From Streptomyces sp. AC550_RSS872 (GTDB lineage: Bacteria > Actinomycetota > Actinomycetes > Streptomycetales > Streptomycetaceae), in assembly GCF_019049285.1 (NCBI RefSeq), contig NZ_JAGMUL010000198.1, positions 91,486-155,485 of the forward strand: a stretch of DNA of 64,000 nucleotides. Direction: 5' to 3'. Numbering within the stretch: position 1 is the stretch's first letter; each line of letters opens with the position of its first letter. Made by a program: the position numbers and the translations under genes. The notes beneath the pieces are model-generated. The model was not told where the DNA came from, did not search any database, and saw only the letters and a program-made list of their open reading frames with translations. This document shows, piece after piece, positions 1 through 7,332 of this stretch.

Positions 1-31
1 CTCCCGCAAGCACGGCAACCCCCCGCAGTAA
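1..31 (+). CDS. acyl-CoA (propionyl/acetyl-CoA) carboxylase beta subunit, 3' end only
   Basis: Only the last nine codons are inside the window, read from base 2 and ending at the TAA at 29-31. The C-terminal residues read SRKHGNPPQ, which resembles the KRHGNIPL-type tail of actinobacterial propionyl-CoA carboxylase beta chains. The gene directly downstream is the small epsilon subunit that normally follows accB/pccB, which supports the call. The fragment is too short to identify alone. Confidence 0.55.
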   Translation, partial: SRKHGNPPQ

Positions 32-88
32 CCCAGCGGATCCTTCGCGGTACCCCCGCGGAAACCTCTCTCACGGAGACTGTGACCT

Positions 89-283
89 ATGAACTCCCCT
101 GACATCCGCGTCGAGAAGGGCCACGCCGAGCCCGAGGAAGTCGCCGCCATCACGGCCATCCTCCTGGCCCGCGCCGCCGCGCAGCCCGCCGACCCCACCC
201 CGGCCCACCGAGGCCGCGCCAAGGCCGGCTGGCGCCGCCTGGAGCGCGAGCCCGGGTTCCGGGCGCCGCACAGCTGGCGGTAG
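89..283 (+). CDS. accE: acyl-CoA carboxylase epsilon subunit
   Basis: This 64-residue protein matches the short epsilon subunits (AccE/PccE) of Streptomyces acyl-CoA carboxylases. These stabilise the alpha-beta biotin-dependent complex that makes malonyl- and methylmalonyl-CoA for lipids and polyketides. Typical features are the N-terminal EEVAAITAIL helix, an Ala/Pro linker, and a C-terminal stretch with a conserved Trp (GWRRLER) ending in PHSWR. ATG 89 follows GGAG at a slightly long spacing. It lies 57 bp after the beta-subunit stop, so co-transcription is likely. The family is poorly conserved in sequence, so size, position and the W/R-rich tail carry the call. Confidence 0.8.
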   Translation: MNSPDIRVEKGHAEPEEVAAITAILLARAAAQPADPTPAHRGRAKAGWRRLEREPGFRAPHSWR

Positions 284-401
284 CCTGCGGCGCTTGTGCG
301 GCCCTGTTCTCCCGTGGGGAGGGCGGGGCCGTTGGCATGTGAGCGCATGGGAGCTCGGGGGGTGCTGTCTCGTGGGCGGCCGCGGGTGCGTGGTGGCTGA
401 T

Positions 402-452
402 CGCGCAGTTCCCCGCGCCCCTAACGCCCTTAGGGGCGCGGGGAACTGCGCG
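402..452. repeat. perfect inverted repeat, dispersed Streptomyces intergenic hairpin
   Basis: A 23-bp left arm at 402-424 (begins CGCGCAGTTCCCCGCGCCCC) is exactly complementary to 430-452, with a 5-base loop. Related arms occur at 17140-17161, 17261-17282, about 24672-24691 and about 39281-39303. It lies between accE (plus) and cvnD (minus), so it may act as a bidirectional terminator as well as being a dispersed repeat. Confidence 0.85.
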
Positions 453-506
453 AACGGCCCCCGACTACCCGCAGCCGCCCACGAAGCCCGACCCGCTCCC
501 ACAAAC

Positions 507-544
507 GGCCCGCGGCCACCTCCCGAAGGAGGTGGCCGCGGGCC
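507..544 (-). terminator. intrinsic terminator after the first conservon
   Basis: A 17-bp perfect stem (507-523 with 528-544) has a CGAA tetraloop. It lies 23 bp beyond the cvnD stop, which fits termination of the minus-strand conservon operon. No long T-run is present, as is usual in Streptomyces. Confidence 0.8.
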
Positions 545-566
545 AAAACCATGTACGTCCTGTCGC

Positions 567-1148
567 CTACCGCAGTCGTGCCATCAGAGCGTGCTCGACC
601 AGCGTGATAAGCGCAGACTTCGCGTCCGCCCGGTGCCGGGCGTCGGTCGTGATGATCGGCGTGTCAGGCCCGATCTGTAGGGCCTCACGGACCTCGTCCG
701 GGTTGTACGGCTGGTTCCCGTCGAACCCGTTGAGGGCGATCACAAAAGGAAGCCCCGAGTTCTCGAAGTAGTCGACCGCCGGGAAGCAGTCGGCAAGGCG
801 CCTCGTGTCAACGAGGACGATCGCACCGATGGCACCGCGCACCAGGTCGTCCCACATGAACCAGAAGCGGTCCTGGCCGGGCGTACCGAAGAGGTACAGG
901 ATCAGGTCCTGGTCCAGGGTGATACGGCCGAAGTCCATGGCGACCGTCGTGGTCGTCTTGTCTCCGGTGTGGGTGAGGTCGTCGATGCCCGCCGAAGCAG
1001 ACGTCATGACGGCCTCGGTGCGCAGCGGGTTGATCTCCGAGACGGCGCCGACGAACGTGGTCTTGCCCACGCCGAAGCCGCCAGCCACCACGATCTTCGC
1101 GGACGTGGTGGAGCGGGAAGGCCCTCCGCTAGAGCTTGCGAAGTCCAC
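567..1148 (-). CDS. cvnD: conservon GTP-binding protein CvnD
   Basis: This 193-residue small GTPase belongs to the CvnD (MglA/ATP_bind_1-like) family and is the output GTPase of a conservon. Visible motifs are the P-loop GGFGVGKTT near residue 22, the switch region FGTPGQDRFWFMW, and the guanine-specificity segment ALNGFDG. In the conservon model it associates with CvnA, CvnB and CvnC at the membrane and binds GTP. Its start lies inside cvnC (20-bp overlap), indicating translational coupling. It is nearly identical to the second CvnD at 5841-6416 apart from the first residues and scattered substitutions. By recalled gene order this is conservon 2 of S. coelicolor. Confidence 0.93.
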   Translation of the reverse strand: MDFASSSGGPSRSTTSAKIVVAGGFGVGKTTFVGAVSEINPLRTEAVMTSASAGIDDLTHTGDKTTTTVAMDFGRITLDQDLILYLFGTPGQDRFWFMWDDLVRGAIGAIVLVDTRRLADCFPAVDYFENSGLPFVIALNGFDGNQPYNPDEVREALQIGPDTPIITTDARHRADAKSALITLVEHALMARLR

Positions 1149-1707
1149 TGAGCACCCTTTCGAGCAGTGTCACGTCTGGCTGGCCGCCGGCGTTCTCGTC
1201 GCCGCCGGGCTGATGGATGGCGACCAGGCCCGCCTCCGCCAAGTCGGCGACGAGGATCCTGGCCACGCCGAGAGGGATCGTCAGGAGGGCGGAGACTTCC
1301 GCCACCGACTTGATCTCGCGGCAGAGGTTGCAGATCCGCTGATGCTCGGGCAACTGGCCCTGCATCTGGTGCGGCTGCGCGGTGGTGTGCACCAGCGCCT
1401 CGATGGCGAGCTGGTAGCGCGGGCGCGTCCGTCCGCCGGTCATGGCGTACGGGCGCACCAGGGGGTTGTTCGACGCCCCGGCGGGCGCCGGCTCAGGGGC
1501 GCGTCGCTGCGGCTGCACGGGCTGGATGCGCGGCGCCGACGGCTGGTCGTACGGCGAGGGCCCGGGGCCCTGCGGAGCGTACGGCTGCCGCTGGCTGGGC
1601 GTGGAGGGGAAGTTGTAACGGTTCGGGTTCTGGGAACCGTCGTTCCGGCCCTGGCCAGGACCGTACGACCAATTACCCGACGATGAACCGCCTGGGGGTG
1701 TTGCCAC
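1129..1707 (-). CDS. cvnC: conservon protein CvnC (DUF742)
   Basis: DUF742 protein of 192 residues from the GTG at 1707. That start is preferred over longer forms because GGAGGAGGAG sits just upstream of it. The first ~75 residues are a low-complexity Pro/Gly/Tyr/Gln linker. The DUF742 core begins at LVRPYAMTGGRTRPRYQLAI and contains a winged-helix-like part (VAEVSALLTIPLGVARILVADL). In conservons this protein bridges CvnB and CvnD. It overlaps cvnD by 20 bp. Its N-terminal linker is much longer than that of the second copy (6397-6795), so the paralogues differ mainly in the disordered region. Confidence 0.9.
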   Translation of the reverse strand: MATPPGGSSSGNWSYGPGQGRNDGSQNPNRYNFPSTPSQRQPYAPQGPGPSPYDQPSAPRIQPVQPQRRAPEPAPAGASNNPLVRPYAMTGGRTRPRYQLAIEALVHTTAQPHQMQGQLPEHQRICNLCREIKSVAEVSALLTIPLGVARILVADLAEAGLVAIHQPGGDENAGGQPDVTLLERVLSGLRKL

Positions 1708-1800
1708 TTTCTCCTCCTCCGACTGTGCCTGGCACCCATCCTGTGGAGCCGCGTCCCGAAACCTTACGGCCACGGGACGCCAAAACGCACCGACTGTCTG

Positions 1801-2223
1801 TTAGTTGAGCAGGCTGCCCTGGAGCTCCGCACGCAGATCCGGCGTCAGGACCGTACCGGCACGGTCGACGAGGAGCGCCATCTCGTACCCAATGAGGCCG
1901 ATGTCCGCCTCGGGGTGTGCGAGAACCGCGAGCGACGATCCGTCGGAGATGGACATGATGAACAGGAATCCCCGCTCCATCTCCACAACCGTCTGGTTCA
2001 CGCTGCCGCCCTCGAAGATCCGCGAGGCACCCGCGGTCAGCGAGGTCAGACCGGAGGCGACGGCCGCGAGCTGGTCGGCGCGGTCGCGCGGAAACCCTTC
2101 GGACATCGCCAGAAGGAGTCCGTCGGCGGAGACCACCACCGTGTGCGACACCCCGGGGGTGTTGTCCACGAAGTTGGTGATCAACCAGTTCAGGTTCTGT
2201 GCCGCCTGGCTCATCGGGCTCAC
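1801..2223 (-). CDS. cvnB: conservon roadblock/LC7 protein CvnB
   Basis: Roadblock/LC7-domain protein of 140 residues, the family that acts as platform or GAP-like partner of MglA-type GTPases. The core reads NLNWLITNFVDNTPGVSHTV followed by VSADGLLLAMS. GTG 2223 is chosen because AGGAG lies seven bases upstream and the cvnA TAG stop ends one base before it (TAG-T-GTG), implying coupled translation; ATG 2214 is an alternative. A 93-bp gap separates it from cvnC. Expected to be cytoplasmic and to bind CvnD and the CvnA scaffold. Confidence 0.92.
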   Translation of the reverse strand: MSPMSQAAQNLNWLITNFVDNTPGVSHTVVVSADGLLLAMSEGFPRDRADQLAAVASGLTSLTAGASRIFEGGSVNQTVVEMERGFLFIMSISDGSSLAVLAHPEADIGLIGYEMALLVDRAGTVLTPDLRAELQGSLLN

Positions 2224-2224
2224 A

Positions 2225-5200
2225 CTAACGCTCCTGGTTGTAGGTGCTGTCAGAACCGAAGCCCTGACCGTTCGTTTCGCTTCCCGCGCTGCGTCCCCGC
2301 TGGACACCGCGGCGCAGGTTGCTCAGCCTGCCCCGGACGTCCTCGGGAGCGCGGGAGATCTGTGGACCTCCCTGGGGGGTGGTCTCGGCGGCTCCCTCGA
2401 CCAGGTTGGCCTTGGGCACCCGCCGCGGCAGGCCGGAGGAGGTCACCCCGCCCGCCTTGGGCTTCCGGAGCTGCGCGGCCTGCTGCCAGCGATCGTCGTT
2501 GGCCGAACGCCAGCTGCTGTCGCCGTTGCTCTCCGGCGTGGGGGCCGGCGACTCCTGCCGCACCGGCCGGGCGCCGTTGGTGCCGCTCGCGGCGGCTCCG
2601 CGGCGGGGAAGGCCGGCGTCGGTCAGTGCGTGGGCGGCGGAGGAGGCCGGTCCCGGACGGTCGAAGCCTACGCGGTCGTGCTCGTTTGCGTCATCGGCCT
2701 GCGCAGATTCCGTTTCCGGAGCGTACTGGTCCGGGTACCCGTTGCGGTAGCCGTCCTGCTGCGGCCAGTCGTCCTGGTGACGCCGCTGTTCGAAGGCCGG
2801 GAAGGTCTCCGGGGCGGAGGCACTCGCGGCGGCGGGCTCCTCACGGACCGGCTCCGGATAGGAGGGCTCGGGGTAGCCGCCGTTGGACGAGAAGGTGTCG
2901 TTCTGCGACAGGCCGCCGTTCGGCGCGTAGTACGTGTCGTCGTACGACGGACGCTGCTGCTCCTCGTACTGCGTCTGCCGCTGTTCCTCGTACGTCGGCT
3001 GCGCCTGCTGCGGGTCGTACCCGCCGGGCTGCTCGGGGAAGCCGCCCCGGCCGTCGTAGGCCGGCTGGCCGGTGAACTCGTCGTACGCCTGCGTCTCGGG
3101 GTTCTCCAGGGCGGGCGCCTGGCCGTGGTTCTGGGCCTCCAGAGCCGCCCGGCGCTCCTCGCGCATCAGGGAGCGGCCGACCGGGTCCAGGTCGCGAAGG
3201 TCGTCCGGGACCTCGTAGCGGCTGTCGTCGAAGCCCAGCTCGGCTGCGGTGCGCAGCTGCGGCTGGTTGAAGTTCTCACCCTGGAACTGCTGCTCCGGGA
3301 TGATCTGCGAGACGGTGAACTCGTCCTGGGCCGGCTGCTGCTCGCCGCCGCCACCGTGCGTGATCGCGTCCGGCAGCATGACCAGCGAGGTGGTGCCGGC
3401 CTGCTCGCCGGAGGGGCGCAGCTGGACGCGGATGCCGTGCCGGTCGGACAGCCGGCCGACCACGAACAGGCCCATGCGCTGCGAGATCGCGGCGTCCACG
3501 GTCGGCGGGTTGGCCAGCTTGTGGTTGATGTCGGCGAAGTCCTCGGCGGTGAGGCCGATGCCCTTGTCGTGGATCTCGATCATGACCCGACCGTCGGGGA
3601 GACGGGTGGCGGTCACACGAACCTTGGTCTGCGGGGAGGAGAACGTCGTCGCGTTCTCCAGCAGCTCGGCGAGCAGGTGCACGAGGTCGGTCACGGCACG
3701 GCCGTGGATCTCGGCCTCCGGGACGCCCGACAGCTCGATGCGCTCGTACTGCTCCACCTCGGAGGAGGCGGCGCGCAGCACGTCGACCAGCGGAACCGGC
3801 TGGTCCCAGCGGCGGCCGGGCTCCTCGCCGGCGAGGACGAGGAGGTTCTCGCCGTTGCGGCGCATACGGGTCGCGAGGTGGTCCAGCTTGAAGAGGTTCT
3901 CCAGCTGGTCCGGGTCGGCCTCGTTGTTCTCCAGGTCGGTGATCAGGGTCAGCTGGCCCTCGATCAGCGACTGGTTGCGGCGCGACAGGTTGGTGAAGAT
4001 CGCGTTGATGTTGCCCCGCAGCAGGGCCTGCTCGGCGGCGAGCCGGACGGCCTCGCGGTGGACCTGGTCGAAGGCGCGGGCGACTTCACCGATCTCGTCC
4101 CGGGTGTTGATCGGGATGGGCTGGACGCGGGTGTCCACGCGGCCCGGGTCGGTACGCGAGAGCTGGTCGACCAGCATCGGCAGACGCTGCTCGGCGATGC
4201 CGAAGGCGGCGTTGCGCAGCTGGCGCATCGAGCGGGACATCTGGCGGGCGACCATGCCGGCCAGGATGAACGCGGCGAGCAGGGCGACCACGACGGCGGC
4301 ACCGGTGATGAGGGCGTCGCGCTTGGCGTCGTCGGAGATGGCGGAGGCCTCGTTCACCGCGGTGCCCGCGAGGTCGTTCTCGATGTCGCGGTAGGCGTTG
4401 TACTTGAGGGTGTTGACCGCCCACCAGTTCTCGGCGGTGATGCCCTGCTGGGCGAGCGCCGCACGCTCACTGGTGTCCGTGGAGCTCAGCTGGGCCAGCG
4501 CCCCGACCAGCTGCTCCGGCTTGGCCGGCGGCGCCACGTAGTCGGGGTTCTTCTGCTTGGCCGCGGCGGCCATGGCGGCGCCTTCGGCCTTGATCTTCGT
4601 CGTGGCGTCCTGGAGCTTCTGGATGTCCTTCTCGGTGCCACCGCTCTGGTACTCCTGGATGGCGATGCCCTCCAGGTAGGCGTACGAGGAGAGGGCGACG
4701 CGCTGCTTGGCCAGGTCCGTGGCCTTGGGGCCCGGCTTGACCAGCATGTGCATACCGATGGAGCGCTCCAGGGAGAGCGCGCCCTTGGTCAGCGAGATGG
4801 CGTAGACGGTACGGCCGTAGCTGGTGATGTTGCCGGTGCCCAGGCCCAGCTCGTTGGAGAACTCCAGCAGCCGGTGCTCGACCGCGACGTAGCCCTCCTC
4901 GGTCTGCACGCCTGCGAGCTTGTTGGTGTAGGCGGCCGCGCGGAGGTCCGTCAGATCGGGCTCGACCTCACGGAAGCGCTCCAGACGGCGCACCAGGTTG
5001 GGCCGGTCCGGCATGTTCTGGGCGGCCACGTCGAAGGCGTCGGCGGCCTCGTCGGTCTTCTTGCGGGCGGCCACGACCGCCGGGTCGTCCTCGCCCTTGC
5101 CCTGGAGCAGGGGAGCGGCGGTCGAGTCGCGCTCCTCCAGCAGGGCATCGCCGTAGGTGAGGGCGGCGGCGACCAGACGCGCGGTGTTCTCCGCGTCCTC

Positions 5201-5452
5201 GGCCTCCTGCCAGGTGTCGATCGAGCTCTTCACCTGGAAGCCGCCCATGACGAGGCCGACCAGCACGGGTATGAGCAGGATCGCGTTCAGCCGGGTCGGC
5301 ACGCGCCAGTTGCGCGGCGAGAGACGGCCGCCGCTTGGCGCCGGCGCCGCCGTCGGTTCCGATCCGGGCACAGGGGCGGGCGCCGCTCCGCGCGGCGGCG
5401 GGGTGAAGTTGCCCCGGGCCGACGGCTCGGGACTGTTCTTGCTTCGCCTCAC
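2225..5452 (-). CDS. cvnA: conservon sensor histidine-kinase-like protein CvnA
   Basis: Membrane protein of about 1075 residues from GTG 5452 (an in-frame ATG lies at 5575). Order of parts: a Pro/Ala-rich cytoplasmic N-terminus; TM1 near residues 55-74 (LNAILLIPVLVGLVMGGF); a ~300-residue extracytoplasmic helical sensor of the nitrate/nitrite-sensing type; TM2 (AAVVVALLAAFILAG); HAMP; a dimerisation helix; and a GHKL ATPase domain with ELLENATTFSSP, EIHDKGIGL and GLFVVGRLS. A ~400-residue Gln/Tyr/Pro-rich tail follows. The usual phospho-acceptor H-box is not obvious, as in the conservon family. Proposed to organise CvnB, C and D at the membrane. The tail is predicted disordered and differs strongly from the second CvnA. 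Confidence 0.92.
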   Translation of the reverse strand: MRRSKNSPEPSARGNFTPPPRGAAPAPVPGSEPTAAPAPSGGRLSPRNWRVPTRLNAILLIPVLVGLVMGGFQVKSSIDTWQEAEDAENTARLVAAALTYGDALLEERDSTAAPLLQGKGEDDPAVVAARKKTDEAADAFDVAAQNMPDRPNLVRRLERFREVEPDLTDLRAAAYTNKLAGVQTEEGYVAVEHRLLEFSNELGLGTGNITSYGRTVYAISLTKGALSLERSIGMHMLVKPGPKATDLAKQRVALSSYAYLEGIAIQEYQSGGTEKDIQKLQDATTKIKAEGAAMAAAAKQKNPDYVAPPAKPEQLVGALAQLSSTDTSERAALAQQGITAENWWAVNTLKYNAYRDIENDLAGTAVNEASAISDDAKRDALITGAAVVVALLAAFILAGMVARQMSRSMRQLRNAAFGIAEQRLPMLVDQLSRTDPGRVDTRVQPIPINTRDEIGEVARAFDQVHREAVRLAAEQALLRGNINAIFTNLSRRNQSLIEGQLTLITDLENNEADPDQLENLFKLDHLATRMRRNGENLLVLAGEEPGRRWDQPVPLVDVLRAASSEVEQYERIELSGVPEAEIHGRAVTDLVHLLAELLENATTFSSPQTKVRVTATRLPDGRVMIEIHDKGIGLTAEDFADINHKLANPPTVDAAISQRMGLFVVGRLSDRHGIRVQLRPSGEQAGTTSLVMLPDAITHGGGGEQQPAQDEFTVSQIIPEQQFQGENFNQPQLRTAAELGFDDSRYEVPDDLRDLDPVGRSLMREERRAALEAQNHGQAPALENPETQAYDEFTGQPAYDGRGGFPEQPGGYDPQQAQPTYEEQRQTQYEEQQRPSYDDTYYAPNGGLSQNDTFSSNGGYPEPSYPEPVREEPAAASASAPETFPAFEQRRHQDDWPQQDGYRNGYPDQYAPETESAQADDANEHDRVGFDRPGPASSAAHALTDAGLPRRGAAASGTNGARPVRQESPAPTPESNGDSSWRSANDDRWQQAAQLRKPKAGGVTSSGLPRRVPKANLVEGAAETTPQGGPQISRAPEDVRGRLSNLRRGVQRGRSAGSETNGQGFGSDSTYNQER

Positions 5453-5840
5453 TCGACCAACAACCTTCCGGCGGGGTCGGCACCTACGTATGTGCCGCTG
5501 TGTCTCAGAGCCCAGTTCGCCATCGAGTACGTAGTACCGGTGGGTACGTCTTTGACTATTGGGCAGTTCTGGCATTCCAGCACGTCGGCCTGCGCTCTTC
5601 CAAACAGTGGAAGCGGATCATTCCGCGTGAGGTAAGGCCCAGATAAAACGGTCATAAAGAGCGAGCCCCGTCAAAAGACGGGGCATTTGTGCGCGCAGCG
5701 ACACCGGTTGACCGCGACGAGTGGCCGTACCACCCGATTCCTCTGCCGAAACGTTATGAACAACGAAGCCGACCGTGTCAAAGGCCACAGCCGGCTCCGG
5801 CTCATCTACGACAACTGCCGTATTGCGCTCACGACTTGCG
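5453..5840. promoter_or_regulatory. 388-bp spacer between the two conservons
   Basis: No gene is supported here. It holds the upstream region of the first cvnA and the terminator of the second conservon. Two adjacent small hairpins, CTTCCA-AACAG-TGGAAG (5597-5613) and GCGGA-TCAT-TCCGC (5613-5626), sit upstream of the cvnA start and could be leader structure or an operator. No clear -35/-10 pair was found. Confidence 0.5.
5665..5684 (-). terminator. intrinsic terminator between conservons
   Basis: GCCCCGTC (5665-5672) pairs perfectly with GACGGGGC (5677-5684) around an AAAA loop. It lies 156 bp beyond the second cvnD stop, in the right place to end that minus-strand operon before the first conservon begins. 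Confidence 0.7.
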
Positions 5841-6416
5841 CTACCGCAGCCGCGCCATGAGCGCGTGCTCCACCAGCGTGATCAGGGCACTCTTGGCATC
5901 GGCCCGGTGCCGGGCGTCGGTGGTGATGATCGGCGCGTCCGGGCCGATCTGTAGTGCCTCGCGCACCTCGTCGGGCGTGTAGGGCTGGTGTCCGTCGAAG
6001 CCGTTGAGGGCGATGACGAACGGGAGCCCGCTGTTCTCGAAGTAGTCGACCGCGGGGAAGCAGTCGGCGAGCCGGCGGGTGTCGACCAGCACGACGGCGC
6101 CGATCGCACCGCGCACCAGGTCGTCCCACATGAACCAGAAGCGGTCCTGGCCGGGCGTACCGAAGAGGTACAGGATCAGGTCCTGGTCCAGGGTGATACG
6201 ACCGAAGTCCATCGCCACCGTGGTGGTGGTCTTGTCACCGGTGTGCGTGAGGTCGTCGATGCCCGCCGAAGCAGACGTCATGACGGCCTCGGTGCGCAGC
6301 GGGTTGATCTCCGAGACCGCGCCGACGAACGTGGTCTTGCCCACGCCGAAGCCACCCGCCACCACGATCTTCGCGGAGGTGGTCGCCCGGCCTGGTTCAG
6401 AGCTTGCGAAGTCCAC
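5841..6416 (-). CDS. cvnD: conservon GTP-binding protein CvnD, second copy
   Basis: CvnD-family GTPase of 191 residues with P-loop GGFGVGKTT, FGTPGQDRFWFMW and ALNGFDG. It starts at GTG 6416 inside cvnC (20-bp overlap), the same architecture as the first conservon. Nearly all differences from the first copy lie in residues 5-14 and a few conservative changes, so the two GTPases may be interchangeable in vitro. By recalled gene order this is conservon 1 of S. coelicolor. Confidence 0.93.
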   Translation of the reverse strand: MDFASSEPGRATTSAKIVVAGGFGVGKTTFVGAVSEINPLRTEAVMTSASAGIDDLTHTGDKTTTTVAMDFGRITLDQDLILYLFGTPGQDRFWFMWDDLVRGAIGAVVLVDTRRLADCFPAVDYFENSGLPFVIALNGFDGHQPYTPDEVREALQIGPDAPIITTDARHRADAKSALITLVEHALMARLR

Positions 6417-6795
6417 TGAGCACCCTTTCGAGCAGCGTCACGTCCGGAGCGCCGCCGTTGTTCTCGTCGCCGCCCGGCTGGTGGATGGCGACCAGGCCGG
6501 CCTCAGCGAGGTCGGCGACGAGGATCCTGGCCACGCCCAGCGGCATGGACAGCAGCGCCGAGACCTCGGCGACCGACTTCACCTCACGGCACAGGTGGCA
6601 GATGCGCTGGTGCTCCGGGAGGAGCCCCATGAGCGCTGCCGGGTCGGCCGTGGTGCTGATCAGGGCCTCGATGGCCAGCTGGTAGCGCGGCCGGGTCCGG
6701 CCGCCGGTCATCGCGTACGGACGTACCAGCGGCTGGTCGCCCTCATCCTCGTACGGCTCCGCGTACGGATCATGAGAGGCGGTGGGCGGGGTCAT
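6397..6795 (-). CDS. cvnC: conservon protein CvnC (DUF742), second copy
   Basis: DUF742 protein of 132 residues starting at ATG 6795, chosen because GGAGG lies five bases upstream (GGAGGATTCATG). A short acidic N-terminus (EPYEDEGDQP) replaces the long linker of the first copy. The shared core then begins at LVRPYAMTGGRTRPRYQLAI. A pair of cysteines (ICHLC) is visible mid-domain. Expected to link CvnB to CvnD. Overlaps the cvnD start by 20 bp. Confidence 0.9.
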   Translation of the reverse strand: MTPPTASHDPYAEPYEDEGDQPLVRPYAMTGGRTRPRYQLAIEALISTTADPAALMGLLPEHQRICHLCREVKSVAEVSALLSMPLGVARILVADLAEAGLVAIHQPGGDENNGGAPDVTLLERVLSGLRKL

Positions 6796-6909
6796 GAATC
6801 CTCCGGGCGGGGACAGCAAGTCGGTCAGTCAAGCCGTCTGGGTGGGGGCCAGTGCGGGGATTGTGGCGGCCGGACGGTGATTTGGTGAGACGGGTGGATC
6901 CGCGGGTGA

Positions 6910-7332
6910 TCAGTGGAGCAGACTGCCTTGGAGTTCGGCGCGCAGGTCCGGCGTGAGCACCGCGCCCGCACGGTCGACCAGCAGCGCCATCTCGTAGCCG
7001 ACGAGGCCGATGTCGCATTCGGGGTGTGCCAGTACGGCGATGGACGAACCTTCCGAGACGGACATGAGGAAGAGGAATCCCCGCTCCATCTCGACGACGG
7101 TCTGTGCCACGCTGCCACCGTCGAAGATCCGGGAGGCTCCCGCGGTCAGCGAGGTCAGGCCCGACGCGACGGCCGCCAGCTGGTCGGCACGGTCGCGGGG
7201 GAAGCCCTCCGACATCGCCAGCAGCAGACCGTCGGCGGACACGACGACGGTGTGGGACACCCCGGGGGTGTTGTCCACGAAGTTGGTGATCAACCAGTTG
7301 AGGTTCTGTGCCGCCTGGCTCATCTGGCTCAA
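6910..7332 (-). CDS. cvnB: conservon roadblock/LC7 protein CvnB, second copy
   Basis: Roadblock/LC7 protein of about 140 residues, largely identical to the first CvnB from NLNWLITNFVDNTPGVSHTV onward. The cvnA stop TAG (7333-7335) is followed immediately by a TTG (7330-7332) lying six bases after AGGAG. TTG is therefore the likely start, with ATG 7323 as alternative. Abutting stop and start codons imply tight translational coupling of sensor and roadblock partner. A 114-bp gap precedes cvnC. Confidence 0.9.
   Translation of the reverse strand: MSQMSQAAQNLNWLITNFVDNTPGVSHTVVVSADGLLLAMSEGFPRDRADQLAAVASGLTSLTAGASRIFDGGSVAQTVVEMERGFLFLMSVSEGSSIAVLAHPECDIGLVGYEMALLVDRAGAVLTPDLRAELQGSLLH

Noticed and set aside
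1805..5635. A 1276-codon open frame on the plus strand opposite cvnA
   Set aside because: It mirrors the cvnA gene; its composition is the Arg/Gly/Val-rich shadow typical of the antisense of a high-GC gene, and it runs across several real features including cvnB.
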